From positions 1 through 64,000 of the forward strand of contig KN817612.1 of the NCBI GenBank assembly GCA_000827495.1: a stretch of 64,000 nucleotides of DNA, written 5' to 3'. The DNA is from Hypholoma sublateritium FD-334 SS-4. Taxonomy: Eukaryota > Basidiomycota > Agaricomycetes > Agaricales > Strophariaceae. The notes under the pieces were generated by a model. The model did not search any database and had not been told where the DNA came from. It worked only from the letters and a program-made list of their open reading frames with translations. Made by a program: the position numbers and the translations under genes. Positions 23,518-35,085 of the stretch are shown here, one piece after another (the first letter of the stretch is position 1; every line of letters starts with the position of its first letter).

Positions 23518-25599
23518 ATGCTCAGTACCACGGTTCCAATAGCTGCACTCGCGGTATCACTCATTGTTTTATACCTTGTTGCACATCGGAGGCTGCATAA
23601 GCCTAAGCGTCCTCCGTATCCGCCTGGGCCTGCTCCGAGCTTGATCATCGGAAACTTGCTGGACACTCCTCCCACGGAAGCCTGGCTTGCCTACATAAAA
23701 TGGGGCAGCATGTATGGTATGTATCTTGTCCCTGATATTGATACCATAGAGATACTCACATTTTCTCTGTTACAGGTGATGTCATCCATTTCACCATACT
23801 TGGCTCACACATTGTTGTCCTTAACTCGCTTGATGACATCAGAGAACTGTTTGAGAAGAGGTCAAACTTGTATTCAGACCGACCCCACATGGCAACAATA
23901 GATCTGTAAGCTCCCTTTACCCGTGTTCTCGACGTCAGTGGTTGACATAGGGTACAGGCTGGGTTGGGGGCAGAGTACTGCTTTTCTTTCTTATGGAGGG
24001 CCACTACGGAAGCATCGGCAGTTCGCGCAGCAGGCAATAATCAAACACAGTAGCCTCAGCGGATTTCTACCCATCGTGACAAAGAAAGTGAACACACTTC
24101 TTCACTCCCTACTTGCCACCCCCGATGACTTTATGAGGCACCACAAGACGTACGAACTGCGGGTTATATTTTCGGCCATTCCAAAAACTTACTATCTACA
24201 ACTTCTTGGCCAGATTTTCCGCCTCCGTAGTTATGGCCATCGTATATGGCTATGACGTGGCCGGTGTAAATGACCATTTTATGGCCGTTGCGGACGAGAC
24301 GATGGATATAATGACGCAGGCGATGCTTCCAGGAGCCACTATGATGAACGTCCTACCGGTTCTTCGCTTCATACCCCCGTGGTTCCCAGGGGCGGTGTTC
24401 CAACGACTGGCGGTATCAGGGCGAAAGATGGCCAAAGAGATGCAAGAAGTACCATTCGACATGGTACAAAAACAAACTGTGGGTACCATGTATATGGAAA
24501 TGTCTACTGCAGGGGATTCCGGGTCGATGCTTTGAGATTATCCACTTTGAAGCTGACTCTGTATTTCGTGTCCAGGCTGATGGCACGGCAGCGCCTTCCC
24601 TGGTGTCAAATTTTATAAAAGAAAGCAAGTCGACTCAGGACTATGATTTGCTCAAACAAGCGTGTGCATCGCTTTATGGAGGTTAGTATTTCTTTACTGA
24701 GAATCCGGGCCATATCAGCTACAACTGCGTAATCAAATCAGCTGGGACAGATACGGTACGCGTCGATTTGCATTCAAGACTTCCAACACCAGCTGATTAT
24801 GGGCAGACCGCCACGGCGCTGACGACATTCTTCCATGCAATGATTGCCAACCCAGATGTGCAAGCCATGGCTCAGCGTGAAATAGAAAATGTTGTTGGCA
24901 ACGGCCGCTTGCCAAATTTTGACGACCGCCCATCCCTCCCATACATCGGAGCGCTTCTGAAGGAATTACTGCGCTGGAGACCCGTGCTACCGCTGTGTCT
25001 GCCGCACTCCACGCGTCAGAACGATGTCTACAAGGGATACTATATACCGAAAGGTAAGTTACTACCGCCACTCGACGTCTGCAATGCAACTTAGGATATT
25101 CCTTCGAAGGGACGACCATTCTGGCCAACATATGGTATGCCTTTGAACATCCATTTCTGCACTCTGTTGCCAATCCTGCGAGATAGGGCGATCTACCACG
25201 ACCCCCGACAGTATAAAGACCCCCATAACTTTGATCCCAGTCGCTTTCTCGACGAAAATGGAGAGCTGAAAGACGACAACTCGGAAGCACATGCCTTCGG
25301 ATTTGGACGGCGGTACGTCTGTTTTCAATTATCTGCTCTAAAACATTAAACACAAGTCTTGACACCTCTCATGGCGTCAGATTCTGCCCGGGAAAGCACC
25401 TGGCGTCGAATTCGGTGAGGGTTCCATCAAGTTTTTGACGAAGCCAAGGCTGAATTACGAGAAGCTTTGGCTGTCAATAGCCTCCATTCTAGCAACCTTT
25501 GATATCCAGGCTCCCAATAATGCCGCTGGAGTGCGAGTTTTACCACCAATGGACTACGCCGATGCCATGATCCCGTGCGCCCGTCTTATTTATTCGTAA
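23518..25599 (+). CDS. Cytochrome P450 monooxygenase
   Basis: Eleven exons splice to 495 residues. An N-terminal membrane anchor (ALAVSLIVLYLVA) and a basic/proline hinge (HKPKRPPYPPGP) fit a microsomal enzyme. Later landmarks are the I-helix oxygen-activation motif AGTDTTATAL, the K-helix ELLRWRP (ExxR), NFDPSRFLD and the haem loop FGFGRRFCPG, whose cysteine is the axial haem ligand. The AGTDT motif is encoded by a 14-nt exon (24742-24755). The haem loop is split by the intron after codon CG of 25312. The tail is short and ends DAMIPCARLIYS, which reads less conserved than expected but without a break. It oxidises an unknown small molecule. No biosynthetic genes flank it. Confidence 0.9.
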
Positions 25600-26567
25600 T
25601 AAGGTTGTAGCTGAGGAATACGAATCCAACTCAGACGACCGCTCCCATTTTCCTGCTCTATAACTCCCAGAGCATCGATGTCAAAGGTCATCAAAGAACT
25701 GCAGGAACTCCGGAAGTAAGCGGGGAATGGAAGCAAATGAATGGCAGTAGAGAATACATACCTGATGCTGATAGTAGTTACAAAAAACATAGTTGTTGTT
25801 ACTTTTTGAAGTCGCTCCGAGCCTAGACTAGGATCGACGTTCTCAATCCCGGTACTCGTCCAGACGCAGAAGCATTGCCACCTGCTGACCCAGATATTCA
25901 AGCTCAAATTCCACCGCGTTACGTAGATCATTAGATTATAATTGAAAAGTGGGGCCCCATCTATCAATATGGGATGTAAACAGCGGGTATCTAGCCGCGG
26001 TGCAGACCCACACCAGCACCGCGGCGCGGTGCACACAGCACAAACACATACGAGCGAGCGAGCGAGAGACGAGTGAATTGAGAAGAGAAACGGAACTCGG
26101 TACGGAGCGAAGATGTACAAGGCAGAATACGGGTACAGTACAAACATTGCCAGATGTCGTTGGGGGATCGTCCATGAGTAAAGTGTATGTATGTACAAAG
26201 CTGTATCATTATGGGGGGCATGGATGGGACTGCATGGGCCACGGCAGCGCCGATCGCCAACATTGGGATTGGCAGTCAAAGACGATCGACGGTAGCAGCG
26301 GAGAGGGCTTATTGGATGAAAAATGAACTTGGTCGTGATAATGGCAGAGCGAGCCAATAGATATATCGAGAAGAATCAAAAAAAAAAGAATGTAGCAAAC
26401 AAACACGTTGGCCCCAAATCAGAGAAGAGAACGGCGGAGAGAATCGGATGGGCGTGCGGGAATGCAGTTGCGTGGAGGGATGGTTGAGGTATTTGTTGAA
26501 GGTGAGAACGCGTTTGCCGGTGGCGGGGATATTGAGTATTACCACATCCCTGATGTTACGCGACCCT
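25600..26567. other. Intergenic, one unassigned exon-like stretch
   Basis: Between convergent genes (P450 and PP2C). The minus-strand bases 25932-25842 read NDLRNAVEFELEYLGQQVAM and on to LLRLDEYRD then a stop, which looks like the last exon of a small helical protein. I could not build the rest. A GAGC microsatellite-like run lies near 26055-26072. Confidence 0.35.
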
Positions 26568-28693
26568 TCATGCTTTCATCGGCTCCGGGATCTCAATCAC
26601 AGGGGTTTGATGCGCCTCCAGGATCTCCTTCGCATCCCCGTTGGGCAGTTTTGTGGGTAAGAGCGGCCCGTCTGCAAAGCCAACACGCAGGTCAGCAAAA
26701 CCTATCTAATTACATCCTACTCAGGCCATAGGCGACAGCAAGTGTAGAGAGCGTCAAGATCCAAAGGTAATACTCACTAGGAATATGCCTTGGCTCGCCT
26801 ATCGGTGACTCCGCGTCCATATCGGAATCCTCGTCCAGGTCCAGCTTGCTGCTCCCCTCACCCTTCTCGAACTCCTCCAGTTGCTCCCGAAGGTTCCTGG
26901 TAGGGTCCGGGCTCTCAGCTTGGCCCAATCCCAGCGACTCGCTAAAGAACGAGCGCCCGCCAGTAGCCTCCTCCTCTTCATCACTGTCCTCCTCGTCGCT
27001 CTCCTCGCTCCCAAACATGAGCTGGCCACCAGAATCATTTGTGATATTTCCGCCAGGCCTGTACGAGATGCCGTTCCCGGAAATCGTCGTCACGCTCAAC
27101 CCATACCGTCGCAGGATCTCTTCGGTGTCAAATGCTGGGTCCTCCGCGGGTGCGTTCGCGCGAGTGCGTGTCTCTAGAGCCTCGCGGCGCGCGCGAAAGG
27201 ATAGCAGGCGGCTCTGTGCGTACAGCTGGGGCACCGAGCTGGGAGTTTTATAACCGTATCCGGTCTTGACGCGCTCGGTGACCCACTCGTACCACTGTTC
27301 CTTCGTTCGTCCGTGCGTGATGGCGACGATGAGGATGGTCATGTTGTCGCAGCCGATTCCAGCTCCGGATGTAGTGTCAGGAGCGAGGCAGTGTTCGAAT
27401 ATCAGCTCGGCGATTTCTGTGAATTCGGAGCCTTGGGATACTTGATATCGAACGAAGTCGACAACTTCTTGCGAGCTGAGGCAATCCCAGATGCCTGTGG
27501 ATAAAAATAGCCATTGTAAGTCGCAGAAACTAGGTTTACGCAATGAACGATGCAGACCATCACAAGCCAGAACTAGGAATTCATCTTCTTCGGAGATCTC
27601 ATGGCATGTCACGTCGGGGTCTGCAGTGATAATTTGATGTTCAGGCCCTAGCGCGTAATTCTTTTTGAATTCGAAATCTCCGAGCGCTCGTGATAGTGCG
27701 AGGTTGCCTAATTATGCCACATAATCTAAGTACAGATAAGCGAAGACGAAAAAAATGCATACCATTTACACGGCCGTACTCAATGTACCCACCGGCTCCA
27801 GAAATACGTGCCCGCTCGGCTGATGTCTATCAGCTTCGAACGTTGACATAAAACCAAGATAGGACGCACTCTCGCTGGTCGGCTTGTGGTCAAAGCTCAA
27901 AGGCTTGACCACGCCCTTGATGCTGATTACTGACCGTGAATCGCCGGCATTGGCCTATACCAGGTGAGAAGAATCACTAAATGCGCCGAAGAAATACACA
28001 TACGACATAGATCTTGTTATCGTGTGTTACTAGAGCAGCGACGGCGGTGCAGCCAGAGGGGTCCCGTGTATGCGCTGTATATCTAGAATTGAGACATGGG
28101 TATAACGGAAAGAACACAGGCTGCGCACCAGCTAGGAGGTCCTCATCTGTGCCCAGGAATGCCTTTTTCAGTGCTTGTGCATACTCACCCGACTTGTACG
28201 ATTCTTCGGTCACTAAGCGTTTGTGGACATGTTGGCCAGCGAATTTCGCCACAGTCGACCCTATAGGACTGGATATGGAGGAGCGAACGACAAAATAGTA
28301 ACGTTATACATACCACCATGGCCATCATACACAGCGAAAAAAGTGTTGCTTTTCTCAGGAGTTTCGTCGAGATCGAGTATCGTTGTGTGGGCATCCTCCA
28401 TGGCTGCAAGTTGCGATTAGGAAAAATATTCACGGGGCGAAGTATATTGCACCAGCGTACGAGAAGGACTCACTGATTCTCCATCCTTGCATCTCCGACA
28501 CCGCGAAAAAAAAGCGATCATTCGAACCAGTGCTCGACGTTTTCTTTGTAGCTGGAAATGGCAGAGTTCAGCATTCATAGAGTATTATATTTAAAGCCTA
28601 ACGAACCCGGTGAAGAGAGTGTTTGACCCTGTGAAAGACAAATATGACTCATGAGCAAGGGCAATCCATGAAAGAAAAGCAATGCCTGACCAT
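26568..28693 (-). CDS. PP2C-family Ser/Thr phosphatase (Ptc2/Ptc3-like)
   Basis: Eleven exons. The coding part of exon 1 is the ATG alone (28693-28691). It is followed by a 62-nt intron and a 22-nt exon (28628-28607), which together give MGQTLSSPA, the conserved N-terminus. Catalytic landmarks are SEMQGWRITMEDAH, VYDGHGG, ANAGDSRSV, LACDGIWDCLSSQEVVDFV and GCDNMTILIV, with the metal-binding aspartates in place. It is a manganese/magnesium phosphatase; yeast relatives switch off stress MAP kinase and DNA-damage kinases. After the catalytic domain come an acidic SDEEDSDEEEE stretch and a last exon ending HQTPVIEIPEPMKA at 26568. Reading through the last intron instead gives a false hydrophobic tail ending at 26710. 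Confidence 0.93.
28607..28628 (-). other. 22-nt exon 2 of the PP2C gene
   Basis: It encodes GQTLSSP plus one base and is bounded by TTTCACAG and a GTTCG donor. The preceding coding exon is just the ATG at 28691-28693. The family's invariant MGQTLS start supports the splicing. Confidence 0.8.
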
Positions 28694-29165
28694 TGCTGAT
28701 CTAGCGTAATGTTATGGGAGAAGTGGTATCAATATGTATCTGGGTAACGGTTGAGTGAAGGCAGGCGACAGTGTTCGGTGTGGGGATTGGTGGGGGAATG
28801 GCTGGGGAGTAGAGGCGGTCGTGTGTGGTGGCCGTAGTTGCCCTAATCCCGCGTCGATGCACAGCCGAATTGCATCACTGCGAATGTTTATCTTTGTTTA
28901 TCCTGCTCCATTCTATCAAATTTCAAAGGGATGCCTTTTGAAGTTTGTACGCGATACGTTGTAATACGGTAAACAGAAAAAAATTGAGAAAAACGCAGAC
29001 GAGCAACGGATCTTGTTTTTGCTGGTTTCATTGGAAATGTTATAATAGAATGGGCGCTCATTCCTCTCTCACTGACTAAACTCAAACTAAACTACGAACA
29101 TTTATGTGCTAGATCATGGGGCAAGTCGATATATATTATATCCTCCTGTTTCGTTTCGTCGGCGA
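28694..29165. other. Intergenic
   Basis: Upstream region of the PP2C gene and downstream region of the MFS gene, which are in tandem on the minus strand. No further gene is seen. Confidence 0.5.
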
Positions 29166-32100
29166 CTAAATACCTCCATCACCATGTCTCCGACGGGCCT
29201 CCCGGATATCCCTCTGCAGCTGCTCGCTGTATTGTTTCGGATGTTCACGCTCAAAGACCTCGTTGATCTCCTCCAGTGTGAGACCCTTCGTCTCCACTAC
29301 CACAAAGTAAATTACGATAACCTCAATCACATCCCATATCAAAAATATCAGATAAACTGAGGGGGTAGGAGATCATTTTAGCCCCTCATCCGCGATTTGA
29401 TCGATGACGACGCAATAACCAGCATAGACGTACCTTTCCAGCCGAGTCGCTGTAATGCCACAGGGAGCCTATTAAACACACGCGAGCACACGCGTCTATG
29501 TAAGTAAATAGCTGGGGCCCCACATGGCAAGGAAACGTACCCAAAAGTGTTGATCAGAGTCGATGCCTGCGACACGATATTCAAAAACGCAAGTCCCTTC
29601 GCCCGTGCCTCATAACTGAGCACCTCTGCCGGATATAGCGCTTGCCTGTCCGAGGCATAAAAGCAATAATAGTTAGTGACCAAGTTTCTCGAGGGCAACC
29701 CACGGAGCATCGGCTCCGCTGGGTGGGAAGGAAGGAGCCGGGGCTACGCACATTGGTGTCCAGCCATACGAGAACACAACCATGAACAGATAAATAAATG
29801 TGATACCCGCGTTTGCTCTGGCGGCATTCCCAAACTCGCTGAGGAGGCCAGTGACGATCGCCAGGATAACACACATAACTATCGTCGAGTAAAGCAGTAC
29901 CTTGCGCCTCCCAAAGCGATCAACGGTCGCTGAGCCCTACGCATGAAATGTAAGTACGCTGGAAAATAATATTGCTACGTGGGATGTTACCGATAATGCT
30001 ATGAAGCGACGTTTACTATAAATTAAAAATCACATCAATAATTTTTTTGAAATCCCACCTCCCATGCTATAAACAACCATGGCCACGAGTGAGTATTTAA
30101 TCTTTGCTACATTAAAAGGAACATAACTCACTAAGAGGTCACACTGTTCACGAAATTGAGGGTGAGCTGCTTATTCTGCGAAGTTATTCCTGCGTTCTTC
30201 AAAAGAATTGGGAGGAAGTAGGTGATAAGGCCATTTCCGCTCAATTGACCTGGAAATTTCAATTGACCCGTCATTTATGCTCTGCTGCACGAGGGTTCAC
30301 ATTAATGACGCACCGAACGTGCCTAACCGGAATCCGTGTGCCGATAAGCTGGATAACTTGATAAAATAGCACTGAGCATACGCACCGATCAAGATGACCA
30401 TCCACATCCTATACCTGTCCGCGCGCGTCTTGAACAGAGGCCGGAAGTCCCACCACTTCTCTGATGACACATTTTAAAATCGATCCCCAAAGGCCTCGAA
30501 ATCCGGCAACGCACTGTCTGCCCCGTCTACGGCGATCTTCTCGTCAATCTCGCGCATCTCCAGGTCCACAAGCGGCGAATTGACATCGTTGGTGCTACTG
30601 TGGAACCTGGCCAGGGTCTTCCGGGCATTGTCCGGTTTTCCGACGCTGCACATCCATCGCGGACTTGATATTGTCAAACGAGCTGCATTAGTAAGGAGAG
30701 TATGGCATGCAATGGACCGACGGAACGTACGACTCGGGACAGAGAAAGATTGTCAGCACGTTGATACCAGCGGGAACTGCCTGAAAACTGTCAATACAGG
30801 GACAACAACATACGCATTCAGAGTTACCTACCTGTATATATAGCGGAAGTCGCCACGATAAATTACTTTCCCATTTTCCAGTGGACACCATCATGCCTGT
30901 CGCGGTCATCTGGCCAACATAGTAACTATATAAACATAATTATGAAGCAAAGATCAGAAATAAATCAAATCCTTTCATTCTCACAAGGAGTTCAAAAATC
31001 CTAGGTAAGCGCCCCGAGAGTGAGCAGGCGCAATTTCCGCAAGGTAGGATTTCGCCGAGGCACCAGCACAGGAGGAGCCAATGCCTATCGTCGCACCGGT
31101 TGATTATATAGAAGTATATTTTCAGAGGAATGCGGAAGAAATACGCACCTGTCAAAAATCGGCCACCCAGGAACATCCCCTTGTTTGTTGCGTTCGCAGT
31201 GATGAGGGCGCCAGCGCTTAATGTGCAACAACGCCAAATTGGGCGTCAATCAGCTGCCATCAATTTGCGGGGGTGCCCGCTTATGGACAGCAATATACAC
31301 TCACATCAAAATCGCGTTGCCGAACCACATCGAGAACCGCCGCCCAAAGCGATCCGGAAAATATGCTGGCAGATATTGAGAATCGCGATATTCCTGGACA
31401 CGCAGAAAAGGGGCTGGCAGACGTACATGCGGGAATGGTGCCGCTGTATACGTGTCCGATGTCGTTTAGCGGCGAAAAAATAGCGAACAGACAGTATAGA
31501 ACGCGCACCAAATTGAACCGCTTATCGCGCGACGGACAGAGTATGAGCATTATTATCTTCACAGGCGATAAAGAAGCCGTACACAGTGTATATGCCGAAC
31601 ACGATGCTGATTGCCAAGCAACACAGAAAAAATAAATGAGCGGAAGTCCGTAGATAACGAGAGAAAGCGGCGTCTTACGCACCTCGTCTTGCTGCCTACG
31701 CCTGTCATCCCAAAATACCGCTGATACTGCACCATGCTGTTGATGCCGCCCATAACCTGGTTATCGTTATCATCATGCTCAGCGCTGCAGCCGACGTGTG
31801 TTATAGTTGCCAGACATACCGTTCCATCAAATCCACTATCGCCAGAGCAGCAACACACGACCAAGGTGACTAGATACATCTGGGAGAAAGCAGAGATACG
31901 GATGGTGGAATGGTCAGTAAATTCCCCCAGGAACGTGCCACCTCAACAGCACAATGAGGGTAACGCTGGCGCACTTGAATAGCTGCCCAGCTCCAGCGGC
32001 CTACCCCGGGGTCAATCGCCAGCGCTTTCTGCATCTCCAGCTGCTTCTCCATCGGCGTGAGTCGTGGCGCGCGCTGCCGGTTTTCTATCCGCTGGTCATC

Positions 32101-32381
32101 GAAGCCCTTGTCGAGAGAAGAATTCGACGGTATTTTCGTAGGTTCCATATCTGAATTCGGGTCTTCGTCGTCACCGTTCGTTCCAAGGAGAGACTGAAAA
32201 GGAGTATCATATTAGTTACTTGCTCACTAGATATACTCCACACCGCATGCGCTCCCGGCCCTCTCACCATCATCTCGAGACGTACATTGGTAACATCATC
32301 GCTCCTTCTAGGGTTTCCTGGGCCGCCGTCAGCGGCCTTCTGCTTCCCCCTACGGCTGAAGAAATTAAATATAGAGGCCAT
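29166..32381 (-). CDS. MFS sugar transporter (lactose-permease/hexose type), 22 exons
   Basis: Splicing 22 exons gives an intact protein of about 585 residues starting at the ATG at 32381. An N-terminal cytosolic tail leads into DPGVGRWSWAAIQMYLVTLV and CSGDSGFDGTVMGGINSM. The loop 2-3 signature PDRFGRRFS and GRFLTGIGSSCAG follow, then YLAEIAPAHSRG, CPESPRWMCSVGKPDNARKT and VDRFGRRKVLL, and finally YPAEVLSYEARAKGLA and VVETKGLTLEEINEVF. These are the sugar-porter signatures, with about 12 membrane spans. It probably imports hexoses or disaccharides with protons. Very short internal exons are 24 nt (31583-31606), 12 nt (31509-31520), 17 nt (31427-31443), 9 nt (30314-30322) and two of 8 nt (30059-30066, 29991-29998). 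Each keeps frame and yields family-consensus residues. The start is uncertain: a second ATG lies in exon 2 (MEPTKIPS). Confidence 0.92.
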
Positions 32382-34120
32382 CAGAGAGATGGATGGGGCG
32401 CGAGAAGCCACAGAGCGTGGAGAGGAGGAGTGCCGGGCCTCCCTGGCGTCGCAAGTGACCTTTACAACAGCCTGAGCAATTCATTGACGTTGTATCCTCA
32501 TTCCCACGTATGCTTATAATCTAAATTTAGAACCAGTCTTATCAGGTGATACGGGAGAAATATTCAAGAGGGGGCCGCCGTCCCGAACTGTGAAGCTTGG
32601 ATAGGAAAGCGTCGAGAGCGCAGCGCAGAAAAACTAGCAACGAAATGTATCTAAGTGAATGCCAGGTCAACGATTGACAACCCGCGGATCCGAAAGGTCA
32701 GATACCTAGGTGATATCAACCCAAGCTCAAGCTTTTCATCTCCTAGGACCTTTCATAGATGCATCAAATATAGCGAGTGTCTCCAAGATATTTATGGAAA
32801 TCCGTCCAGTGAATCTCCGCTCCCAAATCCCTGGCGGAGGTTGACGTTGGACACCGGTCCGTTTGATCCAAGTGACGATAACGCGCCATGCTGCGTCGGG
32901 TTCTGGCGGTGAATATCTAGCATGAGAGTTTTGCAGAAGTCTAAGATTCCAGGATCACAAGGGTGCTCCAAGGATAAACGTTATAAGCATGTAAAATTCT
33001 CATTGGCAGGAACAGAAAGGTACACTATGATTATATTACTTATGAGGACCGATGCAGCAGATGGCAGCCGATGGACTCGTGCAGTCTATTTATAGAAAAA
33101 CAGACGGCCGTGAATTTCTGAATCGCTGAGATGGAATTTAACCGCCCGGAGGACTGCAGCGTACCGTCTCGTATGGTATGGGACAGAAGTTCGACCGGAA
33201 ACCTCCGTAGATTTGCTTTGTTTCATATAATGATTTTGAGGAAGTTGAATAGTTCCTTGAAGTTTGGAGCATCCGTTGTGCGCGGTAATTGCGAGGAAGA
33301 CCAGAGTGAGCCTGAGCGGACTTTGGGGGATAAGCTTCGAATTCACTCAAGATCCTCTGTCCGAATTATTTGGGGTTCTGCGAGTCGCTCAAATCCGTGG
33401 ACTAGGAGTTAGCCATTCTTTCACAAAATGAGAAGGGGATTCAGGGCGATTTAGAGATACCTACAACTCCGAAGACATATAGTAAATTAAATAGGCGCCG
33501 AAAAGGAGTCACCTAGTTCTAGCTAGTCCTATGCGGGTCCCCAATTATTACAAGTACTGGAAAGAAGAGACACTCAACCTGAAAATGGATCAGCGCTCAG
33601 GCTTCACGGTATGTATACATATTTGGAGCGATAAGATAGTAGCTAGATACTAGTAGCTTCTACAACCTGATGGATTCAGTCGAATCTGGGTAGGACACAG
33701 ATAGACAATCCTGTTCAATAAGATGAATAGAGTGCCCAAACAAGATTGCTTCTATACAGTTGCTTGATGAACGGAGCGAGGTCCGCTGGTGAGCTGAATT
33801 CTTGGCACACGACCAAAAAGACAGGAGGACTTGAGCGTCTAGTCGGCAATGCACGGCATGTCGGCCGACAAGTGATCGGGCCTGTTTTGATCGGACCATC
33901 ATCGTGAATCTGGGAGCTCCGTAAATGGTAAACGGGCTTTCTTCGACCTTCACCGCCGGATTTTCTCCTCGGATTCATTGCACCAATATAGTCAAGCTAC
34001 CGTCCTTTCACCTTTTTTATCTGGACCCCAAATATCTCAGTCGCCCCTCTACGCAGAACTTTATTTCCTATCTACCGCCTTCTCAAGATTTCCAGATTCT
34101 GTACCCTAGAGCAACTTTCA
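32382..34120. other. Intergenic, no gene seen
   Basis: 1.7 kb upstream of the MFS gene. Open frames here are small and unsupported, and no repeat or RNA gene was recognised. Confidence 0.5.
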
Positions 34121-34126
34121 TATAAA
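34121..34126 (+). promoter_or_regulatory. TATA box of the 34287 gene
   Basis: TATAAA in a pyrimidine-rich promoter, 161 nt before the ATG. A leader intron is possible, since a CTCTAAGGTATTTC donor-like site lies at about 34200. Confidence 0.45.
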
Positions 34127-34286
34127 CCCTGCCCCTCTGAATCATAAGACGCCCCAAGCCTGCCCACCTACTTCGCCCCAGTCGACACCACCTTCAACTC
34201 TAAGGTATTTCAATACATATTGTAAACAATTTTTTTGGTCCTCAACTCTCCTTTACCTACCCTCCAAGGTTGTCACACGATCTACA

Positions 34287-34892
34287 ATGCACCGGACAAG
34301 TCGCACGCGCAGGTCTTCTCTCTCACTTTCATCGAGCGTTTCCCTTGGATCCGTCTTCGAGATATCCAAGTCCCATTCCACGTCAGGAACGAGCCTACTG
34401 CCTCATACCCACGAAGCCTATGGCTCCTTTATCCCAGTCCGTTCTGCCGCTTGCACGCTACAGGACTTCGCGGCCTGCGTTACGCCACCTATCCGCCGCA
34501 CAACAAAGCGCAGAAGAAAAGTGACCTTCGACGACATATGCTCGTACTCGCCGTCCTGGGACGACTATGGCTCATCGTCTTCGTCGTCAAGGACTCCTTA
34601 TATCACGCGCAGTACACACCACACGGCATCATTGGCCCCACCGTCTCCCACTTCGACAGCGTCATCCTTATCGCCTCCGATGTCGCCACTGCTCACGCAT
34701 ACTGAAGAGCTGCATCCCATTCTCGCCAAACTCGAAGAACGCTCGCGTTTGTGCGTGAAACTCACTCAATGTACAACGTGTCGGAAGCAGGGAAGTGACT
34801 TCCCTCGCTGCCCCAGGTGTGGGGATACGTGGTGCTCTCGTCCATGTCGTCTGATGGGGGGGAATCGACATATTTGCCCCGGGAGACTGTAA
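34287..34892 (+). CDS. Small Ser-rich protein with C-terminal Cys/His cluster
   Basis: Single exon, 201 residues from an ATG in good context. The N-terminal 150 residues are Ser/Thr/Pro-rich and probably disordered, with a basic patch (RRTTKRRRKVTFDD) that could act as a nuclear signal. The last about 45 residues hold a zinc-binding-like cluster: CTTCRKQGSDFPRCPRCGD, TWCSRPC, then H and C near the end. The spacing is MYND-like but shortened. Function unknown. The gene stands alone, about 190 bp from the 3' end of BUD22, which converges on it. Confidence 0.7.
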   Translation: MHRTSRTRRSSLSLSSSVSLGSVFEISKSHSTSGTSLLPHTHEAYGSFIPVRSAACTLQDFAACVTPPIRRTTKRRRKVTFDDICSYSPSWDDYGSSSSSSRTPYITRSTHHTASLAPPSPTSTASSLSPPMSPLLTHTEELHPILAKLEERSRLCVKLTQCTTCRKQGSDFPRCPRCGDTWCSRPCRLMGGNRHICPGRL

Positions 34893-35085
34893 AAGCATCA
34901 ACATAGTTATCTTCTGTTTACATGTTTATTTAAAGTTCTGTCCTTGTTCCGCGTATTTTGGGGTATGTGGCAACTACATATGCTTTCATGTCACTGTGAT
35001 TCTCAACAGATATTCCATGATTGTACCCACATGCAGTTTGGACTCGCACGAAAAGGTTATCCACATGACTAGATATATTTTACGG

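Noticed and set aside
25590..26357. 255-residue minus-strand frame
   Set aside because: Cys/Arg/Pro-rich with no domain; it runs across splice-like sites and a GAGC microsatellite, and a more coding-like stretch lies in another frame.
29106..29360. 84-residue plus-strand frame MSPTGLPDIPLQ...
   Set aside because: It is antisense to the conserved C-terminus of the MFS carrier (VVETKGLTLEEINEVF).
32382..32411. N-terminal extension of the MFS protein to 32411
   Set aside because: The longer frame starts at GTG. The first ATG in frame is at 32381.
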